Source of the DNA: Candidatus Obscuribacterales bacterium
GTDB lineage: Bacteria > Cyanobacteriota > Vampirovibrionia > Obscuribacterales > Obscuribacteraceae
Length of the DNA stretch: 49,248 bases
NCBI GenBank assembly: GCA_019745415.1
Contig: JAIETF010000043.1
Span: 1 to 49,248 of the forward strand
Direction of reading: 5' to 3'
Shown here piece after piece: positions 1 through 8,811 of this stretch. The notes beneath the pieces are model-generated. The model worked only from the letters and a program-made list of their open reading frames with translations, ran no database searches and was not told where the DNA came from. The position numbers and the translations under genes are program-made. Within the stretch, counting starts at the first letter, position 1. The number at the start of each line of letters is the position of its first letter.

Positions 1-176
1 ACGCCAACCGCACCCTGCGCACCCATGTGCGCCAGGCTCTGCGCACCTGCGACGACTTTGAGGCGCTCATCCTGCCCATCCTGCGCGAGGTCAGCAACGT
101 CTGGGACTTCCCCAAGGACGGCAAGCATCGCCTCAACACTCGCGGTCCCAACTTCCGCAAGTGGATGCGCAAGTGA
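1..176 (+). CDS. C-terminal end of an unrecognised protein (partial)
   Basis: An open frame enters from the left edge, with codons starting at base 3, and ends at TGA 174-176. It gives the last 57 residues of a protein that begins outside the window. The visible part is basic and ends GPNFRKWMRK. It uses almost only C/G-ending codons, like the codon-biased genes in the right half of the window, so it was probably a well-expressed gene. A strong intrinsic terminator follows 45 bases later. I recognise no domain in this fragment, so no function is assigned. Confidence 0.75.
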   Translation, partial: ANRTLRTHVRQALRTCDDFEALILPILREVSNVWDFPKDGKHRLNTRGPNFRKWMRK

Positions 177-221
177 TCGGTTGCCCTGAAAACTTGCTGA
201 ACAACTAGAAACATCGACTTA

Positions 222-273
222 GCTTCGTGCCGGTTAACTGCTTCCCAGCAACGACCGGCACGAAGCCTTTTTC
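222..273 (+). terminator. Rho-independent terminator of the left-edge gene
   Basis: A perfect 13-bp inverted repeat, GCTTCGTGCCGGT (222-234) against ACCGGCACGAAGC (254-266), encloses a 19-base loop and is followed by CTTTTTCT. It lies downstream of the partial plus-strand gene and 108 bases from the end of the convergent gene at 381. Confidence 0.85.
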
Positions 274-380
274 TCCCAAGCTCAATTTCTGGTTCCGACT
301 TTTTTCATTTTGCCGCTAATTACTATCTTATACAGTATTTTCTTCCGGCTGTACGAGAGCCTCTCTCCTGGTCCAAAAAA

Positions 381-2201
381 CTAATGAGCCGGCTTCTCGT
401 TTACACCGCTCTCAAACCGCAACGACTGCCCCTTACGCAAGAGATAGAGCGCTCTCAGCGAAGCTTGGACAAAAACATTGGGCATATCGCGCTGGGGCAT
501 TCTGCCGCTCTCAGAAAACCAACGAGCCCGGCCCAAGAGTCCATCAATCTGACCGGCGGAATGACCGGCTCCAGTGAGCGCCGACCGACCAGAAGGCGTA
601 TCGAAGTCGCGCACAAAACTTTTGACCATATCATGCGATTCGGCAGAAATAGGCTTGCCCGAGAACTGCGAAATCAATCGATCGTTCAAGAGTGACACCC
701 GACTTGCGGTCTTACCCCAGTAAGGTGTGTAGTCTGAGGTATAGCGAGCATTGGGAAGGGCATCGGCAAAATCGATGTTGCTCATACGATTGCCCCGCCC
801 AAGAAGCAGATTGTGGCTATGATTGTCCCATTCAGCCATGAGCATGCGCTCAATCCAGACCTTTTCGTATTGGCTGCGCAGAAAGGGATCGTTGCGCAAA
901 ACTCTGGCAGCAGCGCGGTCGCTTGTCAGTCCAAAGGTAAGATTAGCTTCTGCCCGCAAACCCTCTTCAAAAGAGCGACCAGAAAGCTCTTGCAAATAGC
1001 CCTGTTTCTTCTGCCCGTTAATTACTACTTCCACAGGCACCACTGCCCGAGACTCGGTACCTGGCGCCAAACTGCGATGCAATTGATAGTCGAAAAGTTC
1101 GTTATTGAAGCGTGCTTTCATCTCGGGCGTATCAGTCAACCTGAAAAGCACCGGCTTAACCTGACCATTGCTGACAATTTCTGCGCTGTAGGCTACTTCG
1201 TTGAGCGGTTCCTTTATTGTGAGCGGCGAGTTCTTCAGCTCAAGCTGACGTGCATCCAGCTCATTGAAGCGCGCTACTCTCTCGGGCACGGGTCCTGAAG
1301 GTTTTTCAGAGCCGATCTTGGCAGCATTAACCTGGGCTTCAGGGTCAATCCGCATGCGGGCGGCCCTATCAAGACCGCCAACACCGGCAGCCAAAGCGTT
1401 GACCGAGGCCGCCATGGATGCTCGATACATGATCTTGCTCATATCAAAGTCTTCGCCGTCGCGTCTCTGCCTAAATAGCTCTTCGGAGGCACCGCTGCCA
1501 AGCCCGAATACGCCGCCGGTAGCCATCATCGGCAAAGCCGGATGACGATAGAGAGCACCCTTACTGACGTAATTTAGCTTGCCGATGGTAAACTCGGAGG
1601 CACCGAACAAAGCCGCGTCCATAGCCATTGCGCGAGGATCGAGGGCTGTTCTCAAAGTAGCATTGACCCCAGCTGCCATAGAAGCATCACCATTGCCATC
1701 CAGCCAGTTTTCTCTGGTCAAAGCCGTCTGACTGGTGCGATCAGTAATGCCCATGGCAATACCCTTCATAGCCGGCGAAGAGTTGATATTGCCCATAAAA
1801 TGCATGGTGCCTTTCAAGGCGGCGCCTTTGGCAGCGCCCAAGGTAAAGTCCTGCATCTGCACACCGAGAGAATCTTGCGGTTTGGCTTCATCCGAACCCC
1901 AAACTCCTATGGAAGAAGCCAAACCGACCCGTCTTCCTAGAAAAAGCGGCACAGCCTTGATAAACATCTTGCTGTACTTTTCCACTTCATCGTGGCTTCT
2001 TGCTGTTTTATCGTCTTCGCCAAGAGCAAGCTTTGCTGCTGTCGATGTAAGGTCTTCAACCGTGCGGTCTAGATAAGACTGCGGGCGAGCAGGCTGATCT
2101 TTCTTTGCCGACTTGATGTCTGGCAATAGATAATCCCCGGCATCTAGGTTGGAGCCGGGTGAAACAAAAGTTCTATCGATGGGAGAACGGCTGGAATCCA
2201 T
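381..2201 (-). CDS. Unknown protein with a kinase-like DxHxxN...DF motif near the C-terminus
   Basis: A 606-aa protein if started at ATG 2201; a TTG at 2237 would add 12 residues. AGGAGG lies 19 bases before the ATG, which is far, but CAGG sits just before it, so the start is uncertain. The N-terminal half is Ala/Gly/Met-rich with several hydrophobic stretches and no clear signal peptide. The second half contains WDNHSHNLLL (about residues 458-467) followed by NIDFAD (about 475-480). This spacing of D459-x-H461-x-x-N464 and D477-F478 is like the catalytic and metal-binding loops of HipA, FAM20 and PI3/4-kinase-type folds. I do not recognise the protein as a whole, so kinase activity is only a hypothesis. 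It is a monocistronic-looking gene, convergent with the left-edge gene. Confidence 0.8.
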   Translation of the reverse strand: MDSSRSPIDRTFVSPGSNLDAGDYLLPDIKSAKKDQPARPQSYLDRTVEDLTSTAAKLALGEDDKTARSHDEVEKYSKMFIKAVPLFLGRRVGLASSIGVWGSDEAKPQDSLGVQMQDFTLGAAKGAALKGTMHFMGNINSSPAMKGIAMGITDRTSQTALTRENWLDGNGDASMAAGVNATLRTALDPRAMAMDAALFGASEFTIGKLNYVSKGALYRHPALPMMATGGVFGLGSGASEELFRQRRDGEDFDMSKIMYRASMAASVNALAAGVGGLDRAARMRIDPEAQVNAAKIGSEKPSGPVPERVARFNELDARQLELKNSPLTIKEPLNEVAYSAEIVSNGQVKPVLFRLTDTPEMKARFNNELFDYQLHRSLAPGTESRAVVPVEVVINGQKKQGYLQELSGRSFEEGLRAEANLTFGLTSDRAAARVLRNDPFLRSQYEKVWIERMLMAEWDNHSHNLLLGRGNRMSNIDFADALPNARYTSDYTPYWGKTASRVSLLNDRLISQFSGKPISAESHDMVKSFVRDFDTPSGRSALTGAGHSAGQIDGLLGRARWFSESGRMPQRDMPNVFVQASLRALYLLRKGQSLRFESGVNEKPAH

Positions 2202-2515
2202 CAGACCTGTAACTAAAGAGCCTCCTGGTTTATGCAACCTAGTTCTATATACCCTTACGATTAAGGACGCTAAAGCACTTGACTACTAGGTTTGTCATGG
2301 CTAGTTTTCTGAGCCGGAAAAGGCTTGGCGGGAACTGTTGTTGAGATGGCTCTATGCGCGTTAACCAAGCGACAGCGGGCTATTTAGAACTCCAGCTCTC
2401 TCAAGTCAAAAGAAAATTCTTCGCATCGGCTTTACTTCAACTATTGCCTCTAGCAGCAGAGAATAGTCTCATGGTGCCAAGTACAGGATGAGGAAAACTG
2501 TTTTTCTTCAACTAG

Positions 2516-4174
2516 TCATTCCTCAAAGTTAAGGTTAACGGGCTTTTGCCTAACCTCAAGAATTTCTCGCTTGTCGGTAACCTCGACATCATCCGATGCC
2601 GGCTCCAGCGCAACTTTCGAAAACCATACCTTACCCTCGCCACTGAGAAGCACACCAAAGGCTACAGCCTTCGCTCCCCATGGCACAGCAAGCACACACT
2701 CATAGTAATTCCAATCAGTGGTGCCATTGATTGGATTTCGCTGCATATTGTCGAAACCAAGGACTTTACCACCCTCTCCATCGATGCGCATCCACAGCGC
2801 TGCCCAGTCAGCCTCTTCGCTTTTGATCTGGGCACTCAAACGCATTTTCTTGCCCAGACAAAACTCAGCATCAACCGATTGCATCAGTGTGCCAAAGCCA
2901 TCTTGCCTAGCGCCGTGCGATTTAATCAGTGCGCATTTGCCACCAGCAAACTTGGTCGCAGCATCTACGTACATCTTGTAGGTTTCTGGATGGCTACCGC
3001 TGGCTATCCATCCGGTGGGCAGGCGCTGCGGAGCTTCTTTACCAAGATCATCGGAATCTTCAAAATCAAGGTTGATAGGCTCGGCATGCTGTCTTTTCTC
3101 ACTTGCAGAAGAGGTCGTCTCTCTGGTTTCCTTTAGCGTGCCATGCTTGCCCGTTGTGGCAGTATCACCAGAGACTTCGGTCAAGGTAAAGTCTCTGAAC
3201 CACGCCCTACCATTACCATTGACGACACCGCCGATATAAATATTATCGCTACCTTCAGGTATGTCGATCACGCATTGGCAATCGGTCCAGTCGTTAGTGC
3301 CTGTAAGCTCGCGTCCCTCCATATAATCATGACAGACGGTCAACTTTCGCCCGGCATCGGCACGGAAAAATAAAGCAGCATTGCCCGCAAGAGCTTCAGT
3401 TTTAATTGAGGCTACAAGTTTCACGCGCTTGCCTACATAAGAGTCGGCATTCACAGCCTGCAAGAGCGCTCCCCAAACAGCACCATCGACTTTCACAAAG
3501 GCTGATGCCGGAGCCCCTCCGCCTGATGAATTAGTCAAACCAACTTCGACATCTCCATCACCGTGCTTTTGCTTGAACCAGCCGACCGGGGTAGCGTCAA
3601 TTGGAAATTCTTGACTGCCTTTGCGAATCCCCTGCGAAAAGTCTAAATTAGTCGGCCGTAGATTCTGATACTGTATGCCGCAAGAACGTCTGTCCCACAT
3701 GGTATCAGTCGATGGAACGTCTAAGCCGACAAATTGCAGATCGAAATCATCCAGCCAAAGGGAACCATTACCGAAAAGCAAAACGCCGAAAGAAATGCTG
3801 GTGCTGTTCTCGGGCACATCTAGAACAACCTGATACTGCGTCCAATCTGTGTCACCCTTTATAGGTCGAGTTTGCATATTGTCGAAGCAGACAATTTCTC
3901 GCCCCGCATCGACGCGCATCCAGAGACCGGCCCAATTTTCGACTGATTCTGATTTGATGAAAGCGGTCAACTTAATGCGTTTGCCCCGATAGCCATCGGC
4001 ATCGATCGACTGCATCAAGGTGCCGAAGCCATCTACCGACTCTTTAATCGAACACAATCGAACGCACCTAGAGCCGGAGTGGCAGAAATCGGCAAAATAG
4101 CCGATCTCGTACCTATTTGGATGGCTTCCTGAGATAATCCAGCCTTTGGGGGGTACCGATTTCGCAGCTGTCAT
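2516..4174 (-). CDS. Three-repeat protein, beta-sandwich/carbohydrate-binding-like repeats
   Basis: 552 aa made of three copies of a roughly 150-residue unit (about 8-150, 177-335 and 370-530). Repeats 1 and 3 share GFGTLMQS, GKR/GKK, WAGLWMR or WAALWMR, FDNMQ, DW and FGVLL. Repeat 2 is more diverged but keeps GKR, DW and the closing W. Linkers read NLDF or NLNF. The protein stops at VNLNFEE, exactly where a fourth repeat would begin. The fold is inferred to be an extracellular-type beta sandwich, though no signal peptide is visible. I recall the same unit in proteins annotated as hypothetical or as HTH regulators in Firmicutes, but there is no DNA-binding domain here. It starts 32 bases after the SUKH-like gene, so the two are probably co-transcribed. 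Confidence 0.85.
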   Translation of the reverse strand: MTAAKSVPPKGWIISGSHPNRYEIGYFADFCHSGSRCVRLCSIKESVDGFGTLMQSIDADGYRGKRIKLTAFIKSESVENWAGLWMRVDAGREIVCFDNMQTRPIKGDTDWTQYQVVLDVPENSTSISFGVLLFGNGSLWLDDFDLQFVGLDVPSTDTMWDRRSCGIQYQNLRPTNLDFSQGIRKGSQEFPIDATPVGWFKQKHGDGDVEVGLTNSSGGGAPASAFVKVDGAVWGALLQAVNADSYVGKRVKLVASIKTEALAGNAALFFRADAGRKLTVCHDYMEGRELTGTNDWTDCQCVIDIPEGSDNIYIGGVVNGNGRAWFRDFTLTEVSGDTATTGKHGTLKETRETTSSASEKRQHAEPINLDFEDSDDLGKEAPQRLPTGWIASGSHPETYKMYVDAATKFAGGKCALIKSHGARQDGFGTLMQSVDAEFCLGKKMRLSAQIKSEEADWAALWMRIDGEGGKVLGFDNMQRNPINGTTDWNYYECVLAVPWGAKAVAFGVLLSGEGKVWFSKVALEPASDDVEVTDKREILEVRQKPVNLNFEE

Positions 4175-4206
4175 AGAATCGCTCCAAGAAGAACGCTTTA
4201 TTGATC

Positions 4207-4713
4207 TTACCCTGAAGACAGCTGCTGAACGAATTCACGGAACGAATTCGCTATAGTGGCAATAATTTTGATACGGTGGTTGCAGAGAATTTCTTCATGG
4301 TCAATTCGAACTATCGGATAGTCAGACTGCGAGCGGCATTTTGTGGCAAAGCAAATTGGATCATATTCATATGCTGATTGAAATCCAAACTGCACAAAAC
4401 CATTAGGCAACAACTGATCAGACAATCCTTTATCTCGGAAAATCTCCTGCTTTAATCCACTAAGATCCGAACCAGGCGGATTAGCCAATATTCGAAAGGC
4501 GTCGCCTATATCAGATGTTTGCCAACGATACGACAGCACCAACCGCTCATAAAGTCGCGGAAACTTTGCTGGCATGCAGGTATAAAGCGGTTCTAAGGCA
4601 GTGTCATGCGTCCTTTGCTTGCCTGCGTGAACGACCGGCTCAGGATAGATAAGCTCTTCCAAGGGAGTAAATTGCGCTACAAAAGCATCGAGTAAATCAG
4701 AATCATTCGCCAT
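4207..4713 (-). CDS. SUKH (SMI1/KNR4)-like protein
   Basis: 168 aa. The C-terminal third, with YPIVRIDHEEI followed by IATIANSFREFVQQL, has the pattern of SMI1/KNR4 (SUKH) proteins: a hydrophobic strand ending in a charged loop, then a helix with the SFxxF signature. Upstream aromatic segments (LYERLVLSYRW, FVQFGF) fit the same fold. Many bacterial SUKH proteins are immunity proteins against contact-dependent or secreted nuclease toxins, but no toxin gene is visible beside it. Its downstream neighbour is the three-repeat protein. The assignment is by pattern only; a diverged housekeeping role is equally possible. Confidence 0.7.
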   Translation of the reverse strand: MANDSDLLDAFVAQFTPLEELIYPEPVVHAGKQRTHDTALEPLYTCMPAKFPRLYERLVLSYRWQTSDIGDAFRILANPPGSDLSGLKQEIFRDKGLSDQLLPNGFVQFGFQSAYEYDPICFATKCRSQSDYPIVRIDHEEILCNHRIKIIATIANSFREFVQQLSSG

Positions 4714-4812
4714 GTAGTCCTAACCTTCAGGATTGGATATCGGACCCATTGCAACAACCGCACAAAGCCCTTTGCACAAATCCACACAACCGGCATAGCT
4801 TCAAGACTTACT

Positions 4813-5736
4813 CTATCTACGACCCTGTGTCATTCTACCTAGTATCACAGGCAGCGCCTCATCGAAATCAATCTGTCCGTTTCCATCTTTGTCCAGCCTT
4901 CTGAATATTCCTTTTGCTCTTCTCTCAGCATCAGACTGACTGAGCGACTTCCTTGCATCAGCTATCAACTCGTCCTGACTGATAGTACCTGAACCATCTT
5001 TATCGGTCGAGCTAAGAAACTTATCCCAGCCCTGGCGAGCCATGGCCTTTTGCTCGGGACTCAGCCTGGCATACATCGGATTCTGCTCTGGGTTGGCAGC
5101 GACTGCAGGTACTTCAGGATTTGCCGCTCTTCGAGGATCTGCCTTGGCATCAACGGCAGCTGGCTGCTGTGGCTTATCCTCAGGCGAAGCCGAGACCTTG
5201 AGTTTATCACCAGCTCTAATCAAATCGGGATTAGCCTTCAACTCTGGATTCAACTCCAAAAGACGCTTCATCTCTTCTTGAATAGAAGCTCTAGACACCT
5301 CCTGATTATTCTGCTTGAGCATACGAGCAGCAATTCCACTCAAGGTATCACCCCTGGTGATTTCATATTCGCCTGCCTGGTCAGCATTAACAGGCTTCTG
5401 CGCCTGCTCGCGAGCGGCATCGGCCCAGCTTACCGGCTTATCTGCCGGTTTATCTACAGGTGCAGCAGCCGCAGCATCGACTGGCTTATCTGCTGGTTTA
5501 TCTACAGGTTTATCTATAGATACGGCCGCTTTGCCCGCATCAGCGCCGGCAGTCACACCAGCCGCCTTATAAGGATCCGTCATCTCTAAATATCCACCGG
5601 CGGCGCTACTTTGATCTGCCTGAGGCTGCGCTGAGAATCGCAAGGAACGGTCTGCACCTTCAGTGAGACTGCCAAGACTTAGTGCCGATGGAGGCGTGTC
5701 AGAGCTGCGGCTCTGTTCGAAACGCTCTATGCTCAT
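4813..5736 (-). CDS. LysM domain plus EF-hand pair protein
   Basis: 307 aa. The order is: N-terminal low-complexity region; DKPVDKPADKPV-type repeats (about 76-102); a LysM domain (about 123-182, GDTLSGIAARM... NPDLIRAGDKLKV) that should bind peptidoglycan or chitin-like glycans; a Pro/Ala linker; and two EF-hand loops (D245KDGSGTISQDE256 and D282KDGNGQIDFDE293). Both loops have acidic residues at the calcium positions, so a calcium-binding pair is likely. No signal peptide is visible, so how it reaches the wall is unclear. The start ATG at 5736 has only a weak upstream AGGT. The gene is divergent from the gene at 5912. Confidence 0.9.
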   Translation of the reverse strand: MSIERFEQSRSSDTPPSALSLGSLTEGADRSLRFSAQPQADQSSAAGGYLEMTDPYKAAGVTAGADAGKAAVSIDKPVDKPADKPVDAAAAAPVDKPADKPVSWADAAREQAQKPVNADQAGEYEITRGDTLSGIAARMLKQNNQEVSRASIQEEMKRLLELNPELKANPDLIRAGDKLKVSASPEDKPQQPAAVDAKADPRRAANPEVPAVAANPEQNPMYARLSPEQKAMARQGWDKFLSSTDKDGSGTISQDELIADARKSLSQSDAERRAKGIFRRLDKDGNGQIDFDEALPVILGRMTQGRR

Positions 5737-5911
5737 AGAAAAATACCTGAATATTGGTAAAGAGGGAGCTGAAAGATACCTAAGAACGAGCCTGAAAGGG
5801 GAGATTAAGAGATTGATTGATACTAAACGTGCCTGCTGCCTGAGGCAGCAAGATGATACAGCTGACGTCTTGACATCATAACAAAAGCCGGCTCTTTGGC
5901 AAATAAAATTT

Positions 5912-7162
5912 TTGAAGCAACACCAATTTGACAGTATTTTGCCACAATCGCTGTCTAGTATTGTGGCAGCTATGCTCGATCAAACGCAGTCACGATCAGA
6001 AAAGCCAGCAGCTGAGTCGATTAAATCGGCTGAGCCGAACATAATTGAGAAACTCTGGTCTGAAAATCTCTGGCAAGACGCCAAACAATTAATAGAAGAG
6101 AACAGCAAAACCGCGACCGGTTACACTGTTGCCGCCATTTCATTGGGAGCAGGTGTTTTCGCCTGTCGGGGCAGACTGTTCGGCACTGGTCTTAAAAGAG
6201 TTGCGGGTTTCCTTCCCGACAGCGAACTTTCAGCGATGGAAGGCATGACCAGCCAGACTCTGATTCATAAGTCTATTGCTAGTTTGCCCGACTCGCTCAA
6301 ATTTGCAGAGAGCAGCCTAGGGCCGGTTAGTGCCGCTAAGCTTCTCAAAATCGGACAGGAACCGGCTATAGCTTTTGCTCACGCTAGAGGCGCCTCTCTG
6401 GTCTTGCCGCAAAGTCTAACTAGAGGTTCTATCAGGGCAATCACTGAAAGTCATGACGGCAAGATAGCCCTACAGATGACTGACGATGCCGTGTTCAAGA
6501 TGACCGGCAACGATTTGCAAATGCTTTTGCCGCAAAGAGCAAGTCTGGCAAAAGAAGGCGCCGAACTGAAAGTTGACACCTGGAGAGGTAAAACAGTACA
6601 AATCGGACAACAGTCGGAACGCATCTGGCAAGGGAAAATTGATGGCGTAGACATACAGACTAAAGCGACCAGATCAATAAATCTAGACTCGGGGCTGACT
6701 TTCTCATCAATATTTGTACCGGCAAAAGAAATAGCCGGACTCTCTAAGCAGGCCCGCATAGCCGCCTTTCGCAGCGGCTCAATCTATTCTCGCAACTATG
6801 TCGGCGTCGGCATTAGCGAAGGCGGCAGCCGTACCGAAATCGTCAGCAGTCTCTATGGCGGTGCAGGGCGTCCTTCCTTTTTCAAGTTAAGCAGAGAAGC
6901 AGCTCTACCTAATTCCACCAAACCTGTTTCGACCCAATTGCAAGCTTTGGCATATCTGCGAGAACCAGCGCACAATGCCGCTTTCAAACCGACAAAACCT
7001 CAAGAGCTAACTGTCAATCTTAAACGTTTCGATCATAATAGCGGACAAATAAATGCGCAACTACTGGCGGTGCTTAAGGGTGAGAAGCTTCTGGTGCCGG
7101 TAAGAAACTCACAGGGCGGAGAAACCCTGCAAACCCTGGCAGAAATCTTAGCTAAGCCTTAA
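5912..7162 (+). CDS. Unrecognised protein with one hydrophobic segment
   Basis: 416 aa from a TTG at 5912; an in-frame GTG (5963) and ATG (5972) are alternative starts, and none has a good ribosome-binding site. After a polar N-terminus there is a hydrophobic stretch around residues 70-84 (TGYTVAAISLGAGVFA), possibly a membrane anchor. The rest is mixed alpha/beta in composition, with no motif that I know. The gene stands alone, divergent from the LysM/EF-hand gene and convergent with the DUF2071 gene. No function can be assigned. Confidence 0.75.
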   Translation: MKQHQFDSILPQSLSSIVAAMLDQTQSRSEKPAAESIKSAEPNIIEKLWSENLWQDAKQLIEENSKTATGYTVAAISLGAGVFACRGRLFGTGLKRVAGFLPDSELSAMEGMTSQTLIHKSIASLPDSLKFAESSLGPVSAAKLLKIGQEPAIAFAHARGASLVLPQSLTRGSIRAITESHDGKIALQMTDDAVFKMTGNDLQMLLPQRASLAKEGAELKVDTWRGKTVQIGQQSERIWQGKIDGVDIQTKATRSINLDSGLTFSSIFVPAKEIAGLSKQARIAAFRSGSIYSRNYVGVGISEGGSRTEIVSSLYGGAGRPSFFKLSREAALPNSTKPVSTQLQALAYLREPAHNAAFKPTKPQELTVNLKRFDHNSGQINAQLLAVLKGEKLLVPVRNSQGGETLQTLAEILAKP

Positions 7163-7228
7163 AACAAAATCCTAAAGCAAAGCCCCAAAACAAAGTCCTT
7201 ATGGGCCCAACCCCGAAAGACAATGAGT

Positions 7229-8014
7229 TTAGACCAAAGCAATCGCCCATTCCACTGTGTCGACACCTTCTGTGAAGAGCAAGTGCGGCTCACCCTGGGG
7301 CTCTAAGCCAAGAGGGCTGAGCATAGAATTCACTTTGAAGTCTGCTTCCGCTTGCTGCAGGGGCCACTGCCGGTGGTGAATCTCACCACGATAAACTTTG
7401 CCTGCAAACTCAGTAAACAGACAATAACGCTCGGTCAAAAAATGCTCAAGACTGCCGCTCTTACTTTTGAAGACGCTGCCCTTACCGCAATAACTGACCA
7501 CAAGATCAGCTTCACCCACAGGGGTCGGCTCTGGCGAAAGAGACTCTTGGTTGGCGATGCGCTTGCTCGTGTACTCGAACTTGCCTTGCTTTTCGTTTAT
7601 AGACATGACGGCATTATAGTAAGGCAACTTATAGAGTGTGCGAGCCAGATAAACAGCCACAAAATTGGCTGCATCCAAACTAAAGAAATAGACTCCGGGT
7701 TGCCCCTTGTAGCTGACATAAGTGCGAACATTCAATTCTGGGAAATAAGAGAGCCAGGGCAGACTGGGAAGGTAGCGTGGACTGACCTCGGACATATAGA
7801 AAGGCACGACCCCGATATAGGCTTGTCCATCATAAAGATCAAGATCGAAACAAGCCGGAACGAGCTTTCTCACAATATCGGCGCTAAACTGCCAGTGGGC
7901 AAAAAGCAGGTTCGACCAACGTTGATTCATAACCCAAGGCTGCTTAGAAAGCGGAAAAGGTCTGTGGCTGTGGTCTTGTAACGTGGAGGCGAATTTCTTG
8001 TAAATCAGGCTCAT
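7229..8014 (-). CDS. DUF2071 (YqjF-like) family protein
   Basis: 261 aa. It has the DUF2071/YqjF pattern: an early MNQRWSNLLFAHW, then VPACFDLDLYDGQAYIGVVPF, then PELNVRTYV and GVYFFSLDAANFVAV. The family has an acetoacetate-decarboxylase-like fold but no established reaction. It lies 8 bases after the enoyl-CoA hydratase/isomerase gene and is the last gene of the SDR operon, so a role in acyl or keto compound metabolism is plausible but is inference. The ATG at 8014 lacks a Shine-Dalgarno sequence, consistent with translational coupling to the gene before it. Confidence 0.85.
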   Translation of the reverse strand: MSLIYKKFASTLQDHSHRPFPLSKQPWVMNQRWSNLLFAHWQFSADIVRKLVPACFDLDLYDGQAYIGVVPFYMSEVSPRYLPSLPWLSYFPELNVRTYVSYKGQPGVYFFSLDAANFVAVYLARTLYKLPYYNAVMSINEKQGKFEYTSKRIANQESLSPEPTPVGEADLVVSYCGKGSVFKSKSGSLEHFLTERYCLFTEFAGKVYRGEIHHRQWPLQQAEADFKVNSMLSPLGLEPQGEPHLLFTEGVDTVEWAIALV

Positions 8015-8022
8015 GGGGCATT

Positions 8023-8811
8023 TTAACGCTTGAGAATAGTTCTGACTCGTTCTTGCACTGCCGAAACATTGAGAAACTCAGCTTGCAATTCTGCACAATA
8101 GCTTAGCGATTCCGCCTCTGTTTTTCCCTCATTAAAAGCTAATGCTAATTTGCTTGCCTGAATAGCTGAAGGTTCTTTAGCGGCTATCGTAGAGGCAAGT
8201 TTAAGAACAGCTTCTTCCATAACTTCAGCGTTCTGAAAGATTTCCACCACCAGACCGGCACTTTGAAGAGTCCGGGCAGAGACCCTTTCGCCGCTCAAAG
8301 CCATCTTTCTCACCAGTCCTTGATGCATGCGTCTTGGTAATCTTTGCAAAGAGCCTAAGTCTGCCATCAAGCCCACATTGATTTCTTCGATGCTGAATCG
8401 AGCGCTGTCGGTAGCAAAGCAAATATCACAAGCACTGACAAGATCAAGCCCAGCCCCCAAGCAAAGTCCGTCTACCGCCACCAGCGAAGCGAAAGGAGCG
8501 CTCGGCAAAAGTGCAAAACCAGCCTGCAAACGAGCGATCAGGGCTTTCAGTCTTTGTTTGTCTTGCTCGCTTTGGTTGGCTAAAAGATCGGGCTGAGAAA
8601 GCACAGCCAAATCTATTCCGGCACTAAAGTGCTTACCTAGAGCCGAAACAACTAAAACTCTCGCCTGCAGATCCACCAATTTTTCAATAGCTTCTTTAAA
8701 TTCATCGAAGAAGGCAAGCGGCATGCTATTAAGCTTTTCAGGCTTATTTAGCTGCAAGCGAGCAATTTTATTCTCATCTATAGAAAAATCAAACTGGGTG
8801 AAGCCAAGCAT
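8023..8811 (-). CDS. Enoyl-CoA hydratase/isomerase family protein, dienoyl-CoA isomerase-like
   Basis: 262-aa crotonase-fold enzyme. HFSAGIDL (61-68) and DGLCLGAGLDLVSACDI (114-130) form the CoA-binding oxyanion hole. The IEEINVGLMADLGSLQRLP segment (141-159) closely matches delta3,5-delta2,4-dienoyl-CoA isomerase (ECH1). E143 and D151 are eight residues apart, like the catalytic Glu and Asp of that enzyme; a plain hydratase usually has a different second acid. A role in degrading unsaturated fatty acids is therefore likely. Its ATG overlaps the TGA of the upstream SDR gene by one base (TGATG), so the two are translationally coupled. Confidence 0.88.
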   Translation of the reverse strand: MLGFTQFDFSIDENKIARLQLNKPEKLNSMPLAFFDEFKEAIEKLVDLQARVLVVSALGKHFSAGIDLAVLSQPDLLANQSEQDKQRLKALIARLQAGFALLPSAPFASLVAVDGLCLGAGLDLVSACDICFATDSARFSIEEINVGLMADLGSLQRLPRRMHQGLVRKMALSGERVSARTLQSAGLVVEIFQNAEVMEEAVLKLASTIAAKEPSAIQASKLALAFNEGKTEAESLSYCAELQAEFLNVSAVQERVRTILKR

